This document shows, one piece after another, positions 1 through 7,176 of a DNA stretch of 7,176 bases. Both the position numbers and the translations under genes were made by a program. Location of the stretch: positions 1 to 7,176 of the forward strand of contig CAIOSS010000899.1 in assembly GCA_903860995.1 (NCBI GenBank), read 5' to 3'. How positions within the stretch are numbered: the stretch's first letter is position 1; the number at the start of each line of letters is the position of its first letter. Origin of the DNA: an uncultured delta proteobacterium. GTDB lineage: Bacteria; Myxococcota_A; Polyangia; Polyangiales; Ga0077539. Under the pieces are notes generated by a model. The model worked only from the letters and a program-made list of their open reading frames with translations, did no database searches and was not told the DNA's origin.

Positions 1-1
1 G

Positions 2-1153
<1,152 letters not shown>

Positions 1154-1191
1154 CACTCACCTCGGCACATCGCTTGAAACAGCGGTGAACT
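1154..1191 (+). promoter_or_regulatory. Weak sigma-54-like element before the receiver gene
   Basis: CGGCACA at 1163-1169 and TTGAA at 1174-1178 resemble the -24 and -12 elements (consensus TGGCACG, four bases, TTGCW) with the correct GG-N10 spacing. The normally conserved -12 GC is GA here. Initiation about 12 bases downstream would fall near 1189, leaving a leader of only about three bases before the ATG. Both points argue against function, so this is a weak candidate. Confidence 0.2.
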
Positions 1192-1590
1192 ATGGCGGCG
1201 GCGGTCGACTCGAAGCGCAGCATCCTCGTGGTGGAAGACGACGTCCCAGCGGGGCGCACCCTCGCGCAACTCCTGCGCGAGGATGGCTACTCGGTCGAGG
1301 TCATTCTCGACGGCGAGGCGGCGATCGCGAGGCTGGCGCAGGCGCCCGCGCCCGACGTGCTCCTGGTGGACTACCGGCTCCCTCGCGCCTCGGGTCTGGA
1401 GGTGGTCGACGCCGGGCGACGGCTGTACCCCGGCCTGCCGGTGGTGATGGTGACGAGCTATCCCGAGGTCATCGCGAGACTCGATCGGCGCGCTGGCGTG
1501 CCCACGGTGATCCTCTCGAAGCCGCTCGTGTACGCCGACCTCACCCGGGAGCTCGAGCAGATGGGCTGCGGCCCCACGGTGGGCGCGTAG
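1192..1590 (+). CDS. Single-domain response regulator (receiver only)
   Basis: A CheY-like phospho-acceptor of 132 residues with no output domain. The acidic pocket is Asp16-Asp17 (VVEDD), the predicted phosphorylation site is Asp60 (LLVDYRLP), the switch threonine is Thr88 (VVMVTSY), and the conserved lysine is Lys110 followed by Pro111 (ILSKP). All receiver catalytic residues are present, so it should be phosphorylated by a histidine kinase. No histidine kinase is encoded in the window. It acts in the cytoplasm, probably by protein-protein contact or as a phosphorelay intermediate. The ATG at 1192 gives a normal N-terminus, 10 residues before the first beta strand. A weak GGTGA (1184-1188) sits only three bases upstream. 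The gene starts 38 bases after the activator gene and could be co-transcribed with it, although a sigma-54-like element lies in that gap. Its codons are strongly G/C-ending, like the downstream genes. The partner kinase and target cannot be read from the sequence. Confidence 0.92.
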   Translation: MAAAVDSKRSILVVEDDVPAGRTLAQLLREDGYSVEVILDGEAAIARLAQAPAPDVLLVDYRLPRASGLEVVDAGRRLYPGLPVVMVTSYPEVIARLDRRAGVPTVILSKPLVYADLTRELEQMGCGPTVGA

Positions 1591-1603
1591 CCGGTCACCG
1601 TGG

Positions 1604-1619
1604 CGGCACGAGCCGTGCT
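1604..1619 (+). promoter_or_regulatory. Candidate sigma-54 (-24/-12) promoter of the CBS gene
   Basis: The 16 bases CGGCACGAGCCGTGCT match the sigma-54 consensus TGGCACG, four bases, TTGCW at all but two defined positions. The invariant GG (1605-1606) and GC (1617-1618) are separated by exactly ten bases. Transcription would start near 1630, giving a leader of about 42 bases that contains the strong Shine-Dalgarno before the ATG at 1672. The element lies in the gap between the receiver gene and the CBS gene, in a cluster whose first gene is a sigma-54 activator. The match is seen in the sequence; function is inferred, and chance matches are easier in GC-rich DNA. Confidence 0.4.
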
Positions 1620-1657
1620 CGATGCCGGGCATCGGCCGCGGCCTGCCGTGCGGTCGC

Positions 1658-1663
1658 AGGAGG
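1658..1663 (+). promoter_or_regulatory. Shine-Dalgarno site that fixes the CBS gene start
   Basis: AGGAGG is a perfect anti-16S match, eight bases upstream of the ATG at 1672. It decides that start over the in-frame GTG at 1600, which has no comparable site and would place the start inside the candidate promoter. It is the clearest ribosome binding site in the window. Confidence 0.85.
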
Positions 1664-1671
1664 CGACGACC

Positions 1672-2325
1672 ATGTCCTCGAACGACACGCTGGACACGAT
1701 GGAGTGCGGCATCGGCGTGCGGGAGATCCTCTCGGGCGACGGCGGCGTGAAGCGTCGGCTGGTGGTGCACTGCGAGCCGCAGCGCGAGGCGATCTACGTC
1801 GCTACGTGCACCGTATGCGCGCGCTGCGTGGGCATCCGGCCGCCGACTGAAGGCTTGCCGGGGGCCGTCATCTGCCGATCGTCGGACGCCGACGGGCCCG
1901 CGTCGGTCGAAGACCAGGGCATGCGGACGCCCGTGCGGGCGGTCATGGAGCGCGACGTCGCCTGCGTGACAGCGGATGTGCCCGTCGATGCGCTGGTTGC
2001 GCTGCTGGTCCAGCGCGGCGCGAGCGCAGCGGCGGTGGTCGACGAGGACGGCCACCCCATCGGCATCGTCTCGTGGTCGGACTGCCTGCGCATCCCCGCT
2101 GGCAGCGCGGAGGCCGGGGCCGGGCGCACCGCCGCCGACGTGATGAACCCGCTGGTGTTCTCGGTCATGGAGACGACCGAGCTGTCCCGCGCCATCGGGA
2201 TGATGTCTGACGGGGGCTTCCACCAGGTGCCGGTGGTGATGGGCGACGGCACCGTCGGCGGCATGCTGTCGACCCGGGGGGTGGTTCGCTGGATGGCGCG
2301 TCTCCAGCAGGCCACTGCTCCGTGA
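1672..2325 (+). CDS. CBS-pair protein with N-terminal cysteine cluster
   Basis: A 217-residue protein ending in a tandem CBS pair (a Bateman module, which in known families binds adenine nucleotides or similar ligands). CBS1 spans about residues 88-140 (VRAVMERDVACVTADVPVDA to GIVSWSDCLR). CBS2 spans about 152-211 (AADVMNPLVFSVMETTELSR to GVVRWMAR). The first 83 residues are not a CBS domain. They hold Cys34, Cys46, Cys49 and Cys52 (CTVCARC), with further cysteines at 12 and 68, a spacing that could bind zinc or an iron-sulfur cluster; I do not recognise this part as a named family. No signal peptide or membrane segment is seen, so the protein is probably cytoplasmic. The start at 1672 is chosen for its AGGAGG site. 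It follows the receiver gene by 81 bases, and that gap carries a sigma-54-like promoter. The likely role is sensing energy state or redox within the signalling cluster. The CBS call is strong; the function is unknown. Confidence 0.88.
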   Translation: MSSNDTLDTMECGIGVREILSGDGGVKRRLVVHCEPQREAIYVATCTVCARCVGIRPPTEGLPGAVICRSSDADGPASVEDQGMRTPVRAVMERDVACVTADVPVDALVALLVQRGASAAAVVDEDGHPIGIVSWSDCLRIPAGSAEAGAGRTAADVMNPLVFSVMETTELSRAIGMMSDGGFHQVPVVMGDGTVGGMLSTRGVVRWMARLQQATAP

Positions 2326-2445
2326 GCTAGCGCATCGCCGGGCGTGCTGGCTTCGCCCCGTCGTCGGGCACCTGGTGTAGGTGCGGCGCCATGACGGCCC
2401 TGTCGCTGCGTCCCAGTCTGACCATCACGGCCCCCTGAGGCGCGC
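2326..2445. other. Intergenic gap between convergent genes
   Basis: These 120 bases separate the stops of the CBS gene and the kinase gene. They contain a perfect 6-bp stem (GCACCT/AGGTGC) with a five-base loop at 2368-2384 and a 5-bp stem (GGGCG/CGCCC) at 2340-2358. Neither is followed by a T-run on either strand, so I see no clear intrinsic terminator; they could be weak bidirectional pause or terminator structures. No small gene is evident. Confidence 0.35.
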
Positions 2446-4302
2446 CTACAGCTGCGGCTCCAGGGCGATGCTCAGCCGTACCTCGTACTCGGTGTCCTCC
2501 CCCTGCGGGAGGTCTCCGTGGAAGGCCCCCAGCACGGCGTCGCGGCAGCCGCCGACGATCGACCCGCCGCCGCTCAGGCGCACCTCGTCTGCGCGGCGGT
2601 CGCGCACCCCGATGACCGCGTTCACCGTCGCGGGCGCGCTGAAGGCCGCCGCGCCGCCGCGCGACTCCGCCGCTCGCATCACGCAGCGAGCGAGGGCCTC
2701 GGCGGCCTGCGATCCACGCCCCTGCATCGCCCCCCTCGTGATGCCGCCGGTCACCTGCATGGAAGCGAGCGATCCGCGCACGCCGCGCAAGGTCGGCGCA
2801 GCGACGGGCGTTGGCGCGACGACCACGGCGGCCGCGGCGACGGGGGCCACGACGGGTGTGGGAGCCACTGTCGCGACCACCGGAGCGGCCTCGACGACAG
2901 GCGTCGGAGCGATCGCGACGGGCTCGGCTGCGACCGTCTCCGCGCCGACCCGGCGCGACCCGGCGGTGCTTCGGCTCCTCGCTTGCGCGCGCGCCTCGGG
3001 CCCGACCGTCGGAGCCACCGGCGTCCCCGCGTCGACCTCCACGAGGGCGGGCGGGACGGGCGACGGCGCCGCCCGGGGGGCCTCTGCGACGATGGCGCTC
3101 CCCGCGTCGACGACCGCCGGAGGGGCGGCGAGCGGTCGTGACGGCGCCACCGGGGCCGGCGCCTCGGCCCGCGGGAAGCGCCACACCACCACAGCCGCGA
3201 GCGCAACGGCGACGCCGACCGCGGCCGCGTTCGGGAGCCAGCGGGCCTTCACGGCGGGCCCGGGTCGGGCGGCGGGAGGGTCGAGGGTGGAGGTGTCCTG
3301 GAGGGTCGCCGCGATGCCGGGGGCCGCGTCGGGTTTCGGGGCCACCAGCGGTCTGGGCGGGCTGCGCCACGCGACGTTGGCGGTGGGCGTGACCTGATCG
3401 GGCGCGATGAGCTTCAGCGCCTGGCGCATGGCGCGCGCATTGGAGAAGCGCCGCTCCGGATCCTTCGCCATGGCCTTCGCGATGACGGAGTCGAGCGCCT
3501 CGGGGCAGCGGGGGTTGCGCAACCTCGCCGAGGGCGCGGGCTGGGTGATGTGCAGCATGATCACCGCGATCGCGTTGTCCGCGATGAAGGGGATCTCGCC
3601 CGTGATCATCTCGTACAGGATCACCCCGCACTGATACACGTCGCTCCGCCCGTCGACGGCCTTGGCCTGCGCCTGCTCTGGCGACATGTACGCGGGCGAT
3701 CCTGACGTGATTCCCGTCGCGGTGAGCTTCGCAGCGGCCCGCGAATCACCGGGGTCATCGAGCATCTTGGCGATACCGAAGTCCGCGACCTTCACGGTCT
3801 CGCCGACGACGTCTTCGCCGCCGCGCGACACCAGCATGATGTTCTCGGGCTTCACGTCCCGGTGCACGATGCCCGCCTCGTGGGCCTCGGAGAGCGCCGC
3901 CAGGACCTGCGACATGATCGCGACGCCGCGGGGGGCCGAGAGCGTACCCTCGCGCCGGATGAGGTCGCCGAGGCTCTCGCCGCGGAGGTACTCCATCACG
4001 ATGTACGCGGTGCCGTCGGGCTCGATGCCGAAGTCGAACACCGCGACGGAGTTGGGGTGGTCGAAGCGGCTCGCGGCCTTCGCCTCCCGCAAGAAGCGCT
4101 GGAGCGTCACCTGGTCGGCGCCGAGGTTGGCGTGCAGGAGCTTCACCGCCACGACCTTGTCGAGCGGCCGCTGGGTCGCGCGGTACACCCGCCCCATCGC
4201 TCCCGCGCCGAGGAAGCCGTCGATGAGGTACTTCCCGGCCATCACCCTTCCGAGGAAGGGGTCACGCGCTTGGAGGAGGGAGACGTCGTCCGACACGGCC
4301 AC
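2446..4302 (-). CDS. Transmembrane Ser/Thr protein kinase (Pkn type)
   Basis: A 618-residue eukaryotic-like kinase that phosphorylates Ser/Thr on unknown proteins. The cytoplasmic kinase domain covers about residues 25-300: Gly loop GAGAMGRV (32-39), ATP-anchoring Lys54, helix-C Glu73, HRD at 147-149, KPEN (151-154), DFG (174-176), an activation segment with Thr194/196/199, and GSPAYMSPE (201-209). All catalytic residues are present, so it should be active. One membrane helix lies at about 357-375. A long Ala/Pro/Val linker (about 376-505) with three APTPV motifs follows. The C-terminal domain (about 505-618) has two cysteines (540, 586) and loosely resembles the AgmX/TonB C-terminal fold of myxobacterial proteins; this is inference. 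The start is a GTG at 4302 without a good ribosome site. A later ATG (residue 21) follows GGAAGG but would cut into the DPFLGRVMAGKY segment, which usually precedes this kinase domain. It begins 36 bases after the rsmB stop and is probably co-transcribed. Confidence 0.94.
   Translation of the reverse strand: MAVSDDVSLLQARDPFLGRVMAGKYLIDGFLGAGAMGRVYRATQRPLDKVVAVKLLHANLGADQVTLQRFLREAKAASRFDHPNSVAVFDFGIEPDGTAYIVMEYLRGESLGDLIRREGTLSAPRGVAIMSQVLAALSEAHEAGIVHRDVKPENIMLVSRGGEDVVGETVKVADFGIAKMLDDPGDSRAAAKLTATGITSGSPAYMSPEQAQAKAVDGRSDVYQCGVILYEMITGEIPFIADNAIAVIMLHITQPAPSARLRNPRCPEALDSVIAKAMAKDPERRFSNARAMRQALKLIAPDQVTPTANVAWRSPPRPLVAPKPDAAPGIAATLQDTSTLDPPAARPGPAVKARWLPNAAAVGVAVALAAVVVWRFPRAEAPAPVAPSRPLAAPPAVVDAGSAIVAEAPRAAPSPVPPALVEVDAGTPVAPTVGPEARAQARSRSTAGSRRVGAETVAAEPVAIAPTPVVEAAPVVATVAPTPVVAPVAAAAVVVAPTPVAAPTLRGVRGSLASMQVTGGITRGAMQGRGSQAAEALARCVMRAAESRGGAAAFSAPATVNAVIGVRDRRADEVRLSGGGSIVGGCRDAVLGAFHGDLPQGEDTEYEVRLSIALEPQL
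2803..2910 (-). repeat. Degenerate repeats encoding the APTPV linker motifs
   Basis: Three related 15-base blocks on the plus strand (2803-2817, 2851-2865, 2896-2910; GACGGGCGTTGGCGC and variants) are spaced 48 and 45 bases apart. On the minus strand they encode the APTPV motifs at about residues 465, 480 and 496 of the kinase linker. This is a low-complexity periplasm-spanning segment, not a mobile repeat. Confidence 0.55.
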
Positions 4303-4338
4303 GATGCTAACAGAGGCCGCGTCCTGCGCTCCTAAGGC

Positions 4339-5706
4339 TCACCCGCCGCCCGCGCGCACGATACGGTGGATCACGAAGCCGTCGGTGCCGTCGAGGTCGG
4401 GCCGTAGCACCGTGCGCTCGTGTCCAGCAGCCCAGCCCGGCCGCGCCGCGAGCAGAGCCTCCACGGGCGCGTCACCCTCCTCGGCCGTAAGGGTACAGAC
4501 CGCGTACAGCAGCACACCGCCCGGCCGCACCCAGTTCGCCGCGCGCTCGAGCACCGCGGTCTGTACCGCCGTCAGCGCCCTCCACGCGGAGGCGTCGCGC
4601 AGCCGAAGCATCAGGTCGGGCCGGTGCGCCAGCGTACCGAGGCCCGAGCACGGCGCGTCGACCATCACGACGTCATAGCCCCCCGCGGGCGCGGCGCGCG
4701 CGAGGTCTCCGTCGCCCACCGTGAGGTCGACCGCAAAGGTCTCCAGCGCGAGGTGCTCGAGCAGGCCGAGGCGCGCGAGGTTGGTCCGAAGCGTCTCGAG
4801 CTTGGCCGGGTGCTGATCGACCGCGTGCAGCGTGCCCCTCCCGGCCATCTGCGTGGCGAGCACGGCGCTCTTCCCGCCGCGGCCCGCGCAGAGGTCGAGC
4901 ACGCTCATCCCCGGCCGCGCGCCCGCCATGAGCGCGACCACCTGGGCGCCCTCCTCCTGGATGTCGAAGAGGCCCTCCTTCCAGGCTGCGGTGTAGCTCA
5001 GGTCGCCCGCGTGCTCGACCGACAGCGCCAGCGGCGATCGCTTGCCCGGCGTGATGGCCGCCCCTGCGCGCTCGCGCAGCAGGCGCTCCATCAGGGCGTC
5101 GCGATCGATGCGCAGCGGGTTGACCCGCACCGACGACACCGCGCTTCGCTCGAGCGCCGCGCGCAGGACGGACTCGACGGCTTCCTGACCGAGCAGCGAC
5201 CCGATGCGAACCCGCACCGCCACGGGGATGGCCCGCAGCGCGAGCGTCACCCTCCGGTCGGCGGGGAGGGGCTCGGGGCGCTCGCCCGCGACCCGGCGGA
5301 GCACGGCGTTGGCGAAGCCCGCGAGCCCCTTGGAGCGCCAGCGCTTGAGGGCGTCGACGGCGGCGTCGACGGCGGCCGATGGGGGAATTCGGTCGAGTGC
5401 GAGGACCTGGTAGACAGCCACCCGGAGCACGTTGCGCGACCACGGGTCGAGCAGGTCGATGGACTTCGCGCCGTTCTTCGCGAAGCGGGCGAGCTCGGCG
5501 TCCAGCACCGGGAGGGTGCGCAGGGCGCCGTAGACGAGCTCGGTGGCGAGGCCCCGGTCGCGAGCGCCCAGGGCTGGAGTGCGAGCGATGGCTGCGTCGA
5601 GGGCGGCAGCTGCAAAGGCGCCGTCGGCCTCGGTGCGGGTGAGCACCTCGGCAGCTCGGAGCCTGGCATCACCGCGGAGCGCCTCTCGGGGAACCTGTCC
5701 AGACAT
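4339..5706 (-). CDS. rsmB: 16S rRNA (cytosine-C5)-methyltransferase RsmB
   Basis: Methylates C967 (E. coli numbering) of 16S rRNA with S-adenosylmethionine, in the cytoplasm during small-subunit assembly. At 455 residues it is slightly longer than E. coli RsmB. An N-terminal NusB-like helical RNA-binding domain occupies about residues 10-145 (RLRAAEVLTR, RDRGLATELVYGALR, RNVLRVAVYQVLALDRIP). The Rossmann methyltransferase domain follows: motif I VLDLCAGRGGKS (about 269-280), motif IV DAPCSGLG (350-357) with Cys353, and motif VI LLYAVCTLTAEEG with Cys404, the expected nucleophile. The C-terminus has the family's DGFVIHRI-like strand. I chose the ATG at 5706 over an in-frame TTG at 5748; the extra 14 residues look unconserved, and neither start has a clear ribosome site. 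It lies 71 bases downstream of the polyferredoxin gene and 36 bases upstream of the kinase gene, whose frame it shares. Confidence 0.95.
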   Translation of the reverse strand: MSGQVPREALRGDARLRAAEVLTRTEADGAFAAAALDAAIARTPALGARDRGLATELVYGALRTLPVLDAELARFAKNGAKSIDLLDPWSRNVLRVAVYQVLALDRIPPSAAVDAAVDALKRWRSKGLAGFANAVLRRVAGERPEPLPADRRVTLALRAIPVAVRVRIGSLLGQEAVESVLRAALERSAVSSVRVNPLRIDRDALMERLLRERAGAAITPGKRSPLALSVEHAGDLSYTAAWKEGLFDIQEEGAQVVALMAGARPGMSVLDLCAGRGGKSAVLATQMAGRGTLHAVDQHPAKLETLRTNLARLGLLEHLALETFAVDLTVGDGDLARAAPAGGYDVVMVDAPCSGLGTLAHRPDLMLRLRDASAWRALTAVQTAVLERAANWVRPGGVLLYAVCTLTAEEGDAPVEALLAARPGWAAGHERTVLRPDLDGTDGFVIHRIVRAGGG

Positions 5707-5777
5707 GGTCGGCGCTTTACCACGAGTGGGCTGCGCCGCGCGGGTCAACGCAGGGCTTTACCCCGAACGGTAATCCC
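5707..5777 (-). promoter_or_regulatory. Gap upstream of rsmB with an 8-base direct repeat
   Basis: GCTTTACC occurs at 5714-5721 and 5755-5762 (GGTAAAGC on the coding strand), 41 bases apart. A TTGACC hexamer (reverse complement of 5743-5748) could be a -35 box, but no convincing -10 follows at 16-18 bases. The region may hold a promoter or operator for rsmB, or may simply be an intra-operon spacer. Evidence is weak. Confidence 0.15.
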
Positions 5778-7176
5778 TCAGGCCCCGGGGCGGTTGTAGT
5801 TGTTCGTCTCGAGCAGGATGACGTTGGTGCGGCTGCGCGACTCGCCGACGGAGGTCACGTACACCGCCGGGCGGTCTTGCACCGGGCAGACCTTCTCGCA
5901 GGCGCCGCAGCCGATGCAGAGCTGCGGGTCGACGTGCGGACGCTGGACGTGGACCATCTGACCGTTGCGGTCCGGGACGTCGATCTCCTCGACCCAGATG
6001 GATTTCGGGGAGGTCGGGCAGAACTCCTCGCAGACGATGCAGGGCGTGGCCATCGACCAGGGGAGGCAGCGCCCGTGGTCGTAGAACGCCGTCCCGATCT
6101 TGATGGGCTCGACGTGCCGCACGGGGTTTCCGAGCTTCTGCTCCTCGGTGATCTTCTGGATCGCGCCGGTCGGGCACACCTGCCCACACAGCACGCAGGT
6201 GGGCTCGCAGTACCCGATGCGGGGAATGAGGATCGGCGTCCAGAATCCCTCGATGCCGCTCTCCAGGAAGGCCGGGTGGAGGGCGTTGTTGGGGCAGACC
6301 TTCATGCACTCCGCGCAGCGGATGCATCGCTCCATGAAGTCCCGCTCGGGCACCGACCCTGGCGGTCGGATGAGCCGGTCATAGTAGTTGCTGTCGATGG
6401 TGTCGCTGGTGCGGGCAAGCGGCAGCGCCGCGGCGCCGACGGCGGCCGCGACGATGACCTTCCGGCGGTCCAGGCCATCCTGCGCGAGCGCCGCGCTACG
6501 GCGGTTGGGCAGAAAGCGGAACTTGATCACGTCCTCGGGGCACGCGGTCTCGCAGTTGAGGCACATGTGACACTCGTCCTGCTTCCACTTCACGCCGCCC
6601 TGCGGGCTATCGGCCCCCTGGCAGTCCACGAGGCAGAGGTTGCAGTCGGTGCACTTGGAGTGATCCTTCTCCATGCCGAAGAGGGCGTTTCGTGCGATGA
6701 GCCCGAGCGTCGCGCCCAACGGGCACAGCGCGCGGCACCAGAACCGCGGAATCCAGCGGTTGGCGAGGAGCACCGCGAAGAGCAGCCCCCCGATGACCCA
6801 GGTCTGATGGAAGAAGTACTGCCGCGGTTGGAGCACCGTCGCGACGAGCGCATCGCGGGTCACATCGCTCCCCTGTTGGAAGAGATGGATGTTGGTCTGC
6901 GAGACCTGGTCGAGCCCGCGGCCGGCGATGTAGCTCACGGCCGGGAGCACCGCGAGGCCGATGGCCCGGACGCAGATGCAGATGGGGTCGAAGAGCCCTC
7001 CGATGGCGCTGCCGCACACCGCCGCCACGAGGAACGCCCCGAGCAGGTAGTACTTCACGTTCTGGTAGGGGTGGGTCATGTTGGCGCGGACGCGCCGACC
7101 ACCCCCGGTGCCGCTCTTCGGGTTGGGGAAGAGCCAGGCGAAGAAGTGGTGGAGGGTGCCAAAGGGGCAGATCCAC
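5778..7176 (-). CDS. NapH/NapG-like membrane polyferredoxin, 5' truncated
   Basis: A membrane iron-sulfur protein probably passing electrons from the quinol pool to periplasmic acceptors. The frame stays open to base 7176, reading WICPFGTLHHFFAW upstream of the ATG at 7079; that is the expected first CP motif of the NapH family, so the ATG is internal and the true start is beyond the window. Numbering from that ATG: membrane helices at about 8-28, 32-51, 92-110 and 117-133; C115xxxC119P; two [4Fe-4S] motifs at 143-153 and 170-180. Next comes a Tat-like segment DRRKVIVAAAVGAAALPLA (204-222). Then four NapG-like cluster motifs follow: 252-262, 291-302, 338-354 and 388-398. The protein thus joins NapH-like and NapG-like parts that are separate in nitrate reductase operons. 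No catalytic subunit is visible in the window, so nitrate reduction cannot be inferred. rsmB follows 71 bases downstream. Confidence 0.88.
   Translation of the reverse strand, partial: WICPFGTLHHFFAWLFPNPKSGTGGGRRVRANMTHPYQNVKYYLLGAFLVAAVCGSAIGGLFDPICICVRAIGLAVLPAVSYIAGRGLDQVSQTNIHLFQQGSDVTRDALVATVLQPRQYFFHQTWVIGGLLFAVLLANRWIPRFWCRALCPLGATLGLIARNALFGMEKDHSKCTDCNLCLVDCQGADSPQGGVKWKQDECHMCLNCETACPEDVIKFRFLPNRRSAALAQDGLDRRKVIVAAAVGAAALPLARTSDTIDSNYYDRLIRPPGSVPERDFMERCIRCAECMKVCPNNALHPAFLESGIEGFWTPILIPRIGYCEPTCVLCGQVCPTGAIQKITEEQKLGNPVRHVEPIKIGTAFYDHGRCLPWSMATPCIVCEEFCPTSPKSIWVEEIDVPDRNGQMVHVQRPHVDPQLCIGCGACEKVCPVQDRPAVYVTSVGESRSRTNVILLETNNYNRPGA

Noticed and set aside
1600..1671. Upstream GTG start for the CBS gene, adding 24 residues
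   Set aside because: The ATG at 1672 has AGGAGG at ideal spacing, and the extra residues look like translated intergenic DNA overlapping the candidate promoter.
2340..2384. Intrinsic terminator between the convergent genes
   Set aside because: Only 5-6 bp stems without a following T-run on either strand; noted as an intergenic feature but not called a terminator.
2790..2920. Repeat array that might be CRISPR or mobile
   Set aside because: The repeats are short, degenerate, in frame and encode a periodic APTPV linker within the kinase gene.
2381..3397. Plus-strand open frame of 338 codons opposite the kinase C-terminus
   Set aside because: A Thr/Ala/Gly-rich mirror of the Pro/Ala linker; no domain and no ribosome site that stands out.
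5707..5748. TTG start for rsmB, adding 14 residues
   Set aside because: Rare start codon, no ribosome site, and the extension precedes the point where RsmB homology begins.
4420..5799. Plus-strand open frame of 459 codons opposite rsmB
   Set aside because: Antisense to a complete RsmB with all catalytic motifs; the product is Arg/Gly/His-rich low complexity without recognisable motifs.

Overview
The window is high-GC DNA. Its gene content (a NtrC-type sigma-54 activator, a stand-alone receiver, a Pkn-type membrane Ser/Thr kinase with a long Pro/Ala linker, a NapH/NapG-like polyferredoxin) and its strong bias for G/C in third codon positions suggest a Myxococcota or other former-deltaproteobacterial genome. 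That placement is an inference; no rRNA or other phylogenetic marker was read. Two genes run off the window edges.

Layout: three plus-strand genes fill the left third, namely a sigma-54 enhancer-binding protein missing its N-terminus (2-1153), a single-domain response regulator (1192-1590) and a CBS-pair protein with an N-terminal cysteine motif (1672-2325). They converge, across a 120-base gap, on three minus-strand genes read right to left: a NapH/NapG-like iron-sulfur membrane protein whose start lies beyond base 7176 (5778-7176), the 16S rRNA m5C methyltransferase RsmB (4339-5706) and a transmembrane Ser/Thr kinase (2446-4302). The minus-strand gaps are short (71 and 36 bases), so co-transcription is plausible. 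No RNA gene, CRISPR array or insertion sequence was seen.

The plus-strand genes look like a signalling set: an activator, a phospho-acceptor and a probable ligand sensor. The gap before the CBS gene holds a good match to a sigma-54 -24/-12 promoter, with a dyad over the predicted start site. The minus-strand genes share no evident pathway: membrane electron transfer, ribosome modification and signalling.

The most striking anomaly is inside the first gene. About one third of codons 1-205 end in A or T, against about 6% of codons 206-383. The switch is abrupt and falls at the conserved motif around 617-650. The gene is therefore either a chimera joined in a conserved stretch (assembly artefact) or a real recombinant. 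No complete new defence or metabolic system could be identified.
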